From the NCBI GenBank assembly GCA_015680685.1, contig MNCI01005370.1, positions 559,890-623,889 of the forward strand: a stretch of DNA of 64,000 nucleotides, in the 5' to 3' direction. The stretch is from Gnetum montanum. Its lineage: Eukaryota; Streptophyta; Gnetopsida; Gnetales; Gnetaceae. The position numbers and the translations under genes were made by a program. Below are positions 59,773 through 64,000 of the stretch, piece by piece. The notes below the pieces were generated by a model. It was not told where the DNA came from, made no database searches, and worked only from the letters and a program-made list of their open reading frames with translations. Position 1 is the first letter of the stretch; the number at the start of each line of letters is the position of its first letter.

Positions 59773-61360
59773 TGAAACACCACAAAATTTTGCATGCTAT
59801 AACCAATCTTCATCATAAAGCTTTCACCCAATGAAACCTAAGGTAAAATTTCATTGTAAATGTGAAAAATGTAACCCACAATGGGAACGTTCACATATTT
59901 TATACTATTGGGGTTGAAAAATGCCTCATAAGTGGTCAAAACCTTATTCCCCATGTGAAAAAAGTAGTGTCTATATTTGGGCTTGCATGGGGTTAAAAAT
60001 GCTTTTTGGAATGTCAAAAAGGTAATTTGATGGGTTTTATGGGAGTTATGCATTTTTTGATGCTAGAAAAAGATGCAAGGGGTAGATCTCACATACCCCT
60101 AGCATGGAAGGATGGGGGTTTGAAATGTTTCCCCTCCTTCAATGTGGAGACGAAATGCACAACTTGGAAACTTTCCATCCTCAGCCTAGAAAGATTCCCC
60201 TTAATGTGAAAGTTTCCCTAACCTAAAAACATTCCTCCCAACCTAGAAAGTTTTTCCCCAACTTGCAAAGTTTCCCCTTCCCCCTAGCTTGCAAACTCTC
60301 CTCTCCCCATGCCCCCTCTCCCTAGCATGGAAAATTCAATCCCCCAATGTGGAAGCCACAAGGAACAAAATTCATCAACTCATGCACTTCAACATTGACC
60401 AACCAGTTTAACAAGCATGGTGGAGAGCTCAACGTGGAAGATTCATCTCCAACGTGGAAGGTGTGCCCTGGTTACTATTTATAGTAAATGAAATGGCCAT
60501 TGAAAAGCACTTACTATGTATAGTAAACCCCTAAATTTGGGCACCCATATCACCTAAATTCGTAACAAATTTGTAGCAAGTTTGCAATTATTTTGTAGCC
60601 ATTTTATAGTGAATTTGAAGCCCCATTCATGGCCCAAAGACTCTATAAAAACCAACCTCAAACATCATTTAGAGGTTCTAGAAATTTTTAGCAAGTTCAC
60701 CATTTTTTGTGTAGAAAATTCTCATCAAAATTCAGCCATTTTTACAATTCCACACTTGGGACATCTTCAAGCACTCAAGAGGTCTTTCATGTTTCCATAT
60801 GTGGAATCATTATGGCCTTAAGATCTAGTGGATTTTTTGTGTCAACACTACACTTCTAGGATTCCAAGCCCTAGCATGGAGCAACTTGACATTCATATTA
60901 TTCACCTTTCTCACCCTTGTAGCAACCAAATTGGAAGATCCAAGGTTGCAACAATGAAGGAAGGTTTGATAACATCAATAGTGGCTTAGCACTTGAATCA
61001 TGGAGCACATCACCTTGGCTTCAATGGGCTTTGAACTCTTGCATAAGTGAATGCCTTGTTTGCTCATCCAGGCACCATTTGTACACATTTCTCTAACTTA
61101 TTTTTTATTTTTTCTTAATAAATTTTTTAGTTTTGAGTTTTATGTTCAAAAGTAAATTTATTATTTGTTTATTATTTGAATCTATTTATATTCTCATGCT
61201 TTGCATCTCATAAGTTCCTAGTTGATCTATCAAACCGACTAGGGTGCCTTGAATCCCATTTTTACTACAAAGGCATTATGGATTTGGGTTTGGAAAACTA
61301 CTTGCACCAAGGATCCTTGGTTTAGGGTTTAGGGTATCGAGGTTTTTGATTGCAATAGTC
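59773..61360 (+). repeat. Plus-strand LTR of the X family
   Basis: Starts TGAAACACC and carries the inverse of the 36,560-37,315 sequence (GGGCTTGCATGGGG, GTTTTATGGGAG). A clear TATA box CTCTATAAAAACC lies at 60,640. Between 60,150 and 60,480 are short tandem phrases such as CCAACCTAGAAAGTTT and AACGTGGAAG. The primer-binding region follows directly, so this is a 5' LTR whose internal part is cut by the LINE. Confidence 0.65.
60640..60652 (+). promoter_or_regulatory. LTR TATA box
   Basis: CTCTATAAAAACC, the best core-promoter word in the X-family LTRs, fixes the orientation of the family. Confidence 0.6.
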
Positions 61361-61363
61361 TTT

Positions 61364-61384
61364 CTTGGTGCTAGAAGGAATACC
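61364..61384 (+). promoter_or_regulatory. Primer-binding region after the X-family LTR
   Basis: CTTGGTGCTAGAAGGAATAC corresponds to the minus-strand words after the LTRs at 35,859 and 54,736. TG here against CA there points to an ancestral CG. Confidence 0.65.
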
Positions 61385-61756
61385 TTCACCTAAATTCTAT
61401 AGCTAGATCTATTATTTTCATTGCCATATGCAAGATTTTCCTTGGTTCTTTTTTTTTTTTTTTTGCAGCCAAAACCCTTGAAAAATCAACGTTGTTCTTT
61501 CCCCATTGTGACCAAAATTGCAACATGGAAGTTGCAGGTGGTTGGGTTTTGACTTTTCATAGCACTTGCTATGAATTTTGTAGCCCAAAGCTAGCATTGA
61601 TATCTCTTTCCACCTATTTTTTTTACTACCAAAATAATTTTCTCTAGTTTCTAAAGTGGGCGGTTCAACTCATCCATGAGTTGGCTTTCCCCCTACTTTT
61701 CCAAGTTGAGAAAATTAGCAACTAGCTAAAACCTACTTTAGTGAAAAAATACTATC
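61385..61756 (+). other. Start of an X-family leader, cut by a LINE
   Basis: AT-rich sequence with a poly(T) run at about 61,448-61,464. No coding signal. It ends at the LINE poly(A). Confidence 0.4.
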
Positions 61757-62269
61757 TTTTTTTTTTGAGAGAATGTTCGGGAATGTATTACTGAAAGAAT
61801 GGTACACGACTATACAAGTACAAGCGGGGGTGGCCCACCCCAAAGAGGGGGGGGGCCCAGAAACCCACAAAAGATCACGTGAAAAACCCGGCCGACCCCC
61901 AACATGGCGGCCGAACCACGGAGCCGTACAGATGTTCAAAAAACCCCCAACATGGGGGGTGCACCCCCAACACAGGGGGGCGCACCCACAGCACAAAAGT
62001 AAGGGGGGGAGGACAAGAGGGGGGGGCACAACCCCACAACAACGACNAGGCACACTGAGGCAACTCCAACTCGTGGAGTAGGTCCAGGGTGGCACAATGG
62101 TCCTCAGTGTCCACGAAGTTCGTGGCCTATTGAAACCCCTGCAGAAGAGCCTCGCGCCTACACCGGTCGGGTGAAGAATCCTCCGCATCCAGGTGGAATC
62201 TAGCGGACGTGCGCCAGATGTGCCGTCTGAGCTCCCCCCAAGAGCTCTCACAGCTAATTCCAAGGATGC

Positions 62270-62665
62270 TATACGGGCAGTGCCACCCCTGAGCCACTGG
62301 CGGGCGCTGTGCTGATGCACCCGATCGAGTTGCTGTTGCCGTTGCACCTCTTCCTCCTGCAGACGTTCCTGCTCCTCCCGGGCCGCCGCCTCCTGGGCCT
62401 ATCAATCCGCCTCCTCCTGGCGCAGCTCCTCCCTAATCCGGTCCCAGAGCTCATCCGTGAGCTGGGCCCGCAAGGTCTCCATTGCAAGCGTATGCTGCAT
62501 GTTCAGCTGCTGGGCTTGTTCCTAGAGCTGGGCATCGTGGTCGGTGCACCACTTGGCCAGGGCCTCGGTCCACCAACTCTCCAAGGACTGTTGCTCGGCC
62601 TCCCAAGCTGCAGCAACCGCCAGTTGTAGCTGCACCTCCCAGTGCGGGGGGGCGCTAGGAGGGTC
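62270..62665 (-). pseudogene. LINE ORF2 C-terminal Glu/Gln-rich coiled coil
   Basis: In one minus-strand frame the reading is EVQLQLAVAAAWEAEQQSL, then EALAKWCTDHDAQL, stop, EQAQQLNMQHTLAMETL, ELWDRIREELRQEEAD, two stops, and AQEAAAREEQERLQEEEVQR. The heptad-like spacing of Leu/Ala with Glu, Gln and Arg indicates a coiled coil. In-frame stops are at about 62,522 and 62,402-62,397. This extension follows the zinc finger of ORF2; its role is unknown to me. Confidence 0.6.
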
Positions 62666-63054
62666 GGGCGAGAGGGTAGGGTTGCGGTGGGAGCAGTGGC
62701 CCCAGGAAAGGTGGAGAGCGGCTCGTCGTCGCGGAGTGGAGGAAGGGGGGGAAGCAGGAGGGCAGTGCAACAGCCCCTAGTGGGGGCAGAGGATGGGCCC
62801 GGCACCACCTTTCCCCCCGCCCCCCTCCACAGGGCCAAAATAAGCCCCGAACGGCGACCCTGCCGTTGAAGGCGGAGGGCCTTGAGGAAGAAACACGGCA
62901 GGTTTACCCGAGTGCCCTCCCTCAAGCACCGCAGGAAGGTGAAATGCAGCCCCTGGAGTTTGGACACATTCCCTAACTGCACAAAGAAGCGCTCGACCAA
63001 GACGGCCGCATGAGCCCAAAGGCGCGGAAGTGACATTCGAGGGACCTGATGGCT

Positions 63055-63956
63055 CTACGTTCTCGGGGAAAGCCCCTCGAAAAAGGCTGCCGAGTTATGG
63101 AGGCCATGGGAGGTTGGTAGGATGATCTCCCCAGTGGCTGGGATCCCCAGGTAGTTGGCCAGAGCAGCCTCTATCAGGCGAATTACACGGCCACGGAAGA
63201 AGGTCTGATCGTCGCGCCAGTTGGTAAAGAAAGAGTTGTCAGACAGGTCAGGATCCCCGACCAGCCACTGCAGCAGGGCATCCCATCCGCATTGGCAAAC
63301 CATCCACCACAATTCCTCATCTGCTTGGAAGTCCACGCAGCCAGGCTCGTACGTCGGTGTCTGTCCCATAGCAGCCACAATCTCATGCCACGCCCGACGA
63401 GTCTGCTGGATAAGTTGCTGGGGGGGTAGCCGCCTGAGTGAAAACTGTGCAATTCTGCGCCTTCCAGGCGTGCCAAAGTAAAAGCACAGACCAGGAATCA
63501 CCGTCAAAATGCCGCGGGGGGGTCTTCTGCATGTGCACCAAGTGGCGTGCATGCAGGGGTAGTCATAAATGAAGTGGTTGAGGGTCTCGGGGTCGTGGCC
63601 ATAACGCGGACACGTGGGGTCCTGCAAGACACTGCACTGCTGCAGAAACACACGAACGGGGAGCGCGGCGGATTTGAGCAGCCAGAGAAAGATTTTTACT
63701 TTCGCAGGGAGTCGCCCGCGCTAAACTGCCATCCAACCGTCCTCAGGGGGTATTTATGGATCAAAAGGGCACACGGATCAAGGTGGAGCCAGTTCAGATT
63801 CAACATCCACCGCACGTGCTGGTAGAGAGTCATCCAAGGCCTCGAGACATGCAAACCAGACATCCAGAGCGTGTACTTCCAATGAACGATATGGCCCCAC
63901 TGACTACACTCTCCCCGAGCACGAGTAAGCTGACGGACCAGCTGCTGCTGCCCCAT
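63055..63956 (-). pseudogene. LINE ORF2: connection region and zf-RVT finger
   Basis: The zf-RVT motif lies near 63,612-63,550: CPRYGHDPETLNHFIYDYPC. The canonical form has Cys where two Tyr occur, so two TGY-to-TAY changes broke the finger. After it, an open stretch of about 170 residues continues (WHEIVAAMGQTP, LVGDPDLSDNSFFTNWRDD). Upstream, 63,956-63,696 is open in a different phase, and the motif LRK at its end joins VKIFLWLLK by a one-base shift near 63,709. The element is therefore dead. Confidence 0.7.
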
Positions 63957-64000
63957 CGCACACTCATCCTCGAACGCGGTGACCCCCAGCCCCCCCGCCG

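Larger units (their letters stand above)
61757..64000 (-). mobile_element. LINE (non-LTR retrotransposon) 3' portion, GC-rich
   Basis: Base composition jumps from AT-rich to strongly GC-rich at the T10 run at 61,757-61,766, which is the poly(A) tail of a minus-strand element. Upstream (higher coordinates) the minus strand encodes the end of an RT ORF2: CALLIHKYPLRTVGWQF near 63,760, then LWLLKSAALPVRVF, a zf-RVT finger, and a long C-terminal extension. The 5' end lies outside the window. An undetermined base (n) is at 62,047. Confidence 0.75.

Noticed and set aside
61321-61334. Telomere-like TTTAGGG repeats
   Set aside because: Only two units, inside an LTR; not an interstitial telomere array.
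61733-62114. Overlapping open frames on both strands in the GC-rich end
   Set aside because: Long frames are expected by chance in GC-rich DNA. Only the frames continuous with zf-RVT and the coiled coil were kept.

Overview
This window looks like gene-poor nuclear DNA of a seed plant with a large, slowly purged genome; a gymnosperm is my best guess, and the species cannot be told. Most of it is strongly AT-rich. Every protein-coding stretch I recognise is from a retrotransposon or is carried by one, nearly all broken by stops and frameshifts. I see no intact host gene, tRNA, rRNA or CRISPR array.

The layout reads as a nest. (1) The outermost host is a plus-strand Ty3/gypsy relic: protease and linker end at 2,657, and reverse transcriptase (RT) to integrase resume at 55,805. 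(2) Between them, 2,658-55,804, lies a giant minus-strand Ty3/gypsy element ('X-outer'): 5' LTR 54,739-55,804, gag-protease 53,468 down to ~39,731 (in pieces), a plus-strand (antisense) multi-exon gene, tandem arrays, RT-RNase H-integrase 7,870-4,816, and 3' LTR 2,658-3,659. With later insertions removed it is about 21.8 kb. (3) A second, related element ('X-inner', 16,752-37,315) sits in an intron of the antisense gene. It has its own gag-protease, its own antisense gene copy and its own arrays, but no RT-integrase that I can see. (4) A Ty1/copia element (17,387-24,293) lies inside X-inner. It is the best preserved element here. (5) A more decayed copia element (40,441-46,029) and a non-autonomous LTR element (46,254-51,432, with a 5-bp target duplication) both interrupt the gag-protease of X-outer.

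Right of the nest come the rest of the gypsy relic, a plus-strand LTR of the X family (59,773-61,360) with its primer-binding site, and from 61,757 to the window end a strikingly GC-rich minus-strand LINE 3' portion.

The most interesting item is the X-family cargo. It is a gene antisense to gag-pol, of no family I recognise, with aligned exons and splice sites in separate copies. It is adjoined by tandem arrays with roughly 190-bp monomers, each carrying one inverted repeat. The second is the copia element: a candidate 1.87-kb leader intron would join an ATG inside the LTR, in frame, to gag. Both are inferences from reading the sequence; no alignment or search could be run.
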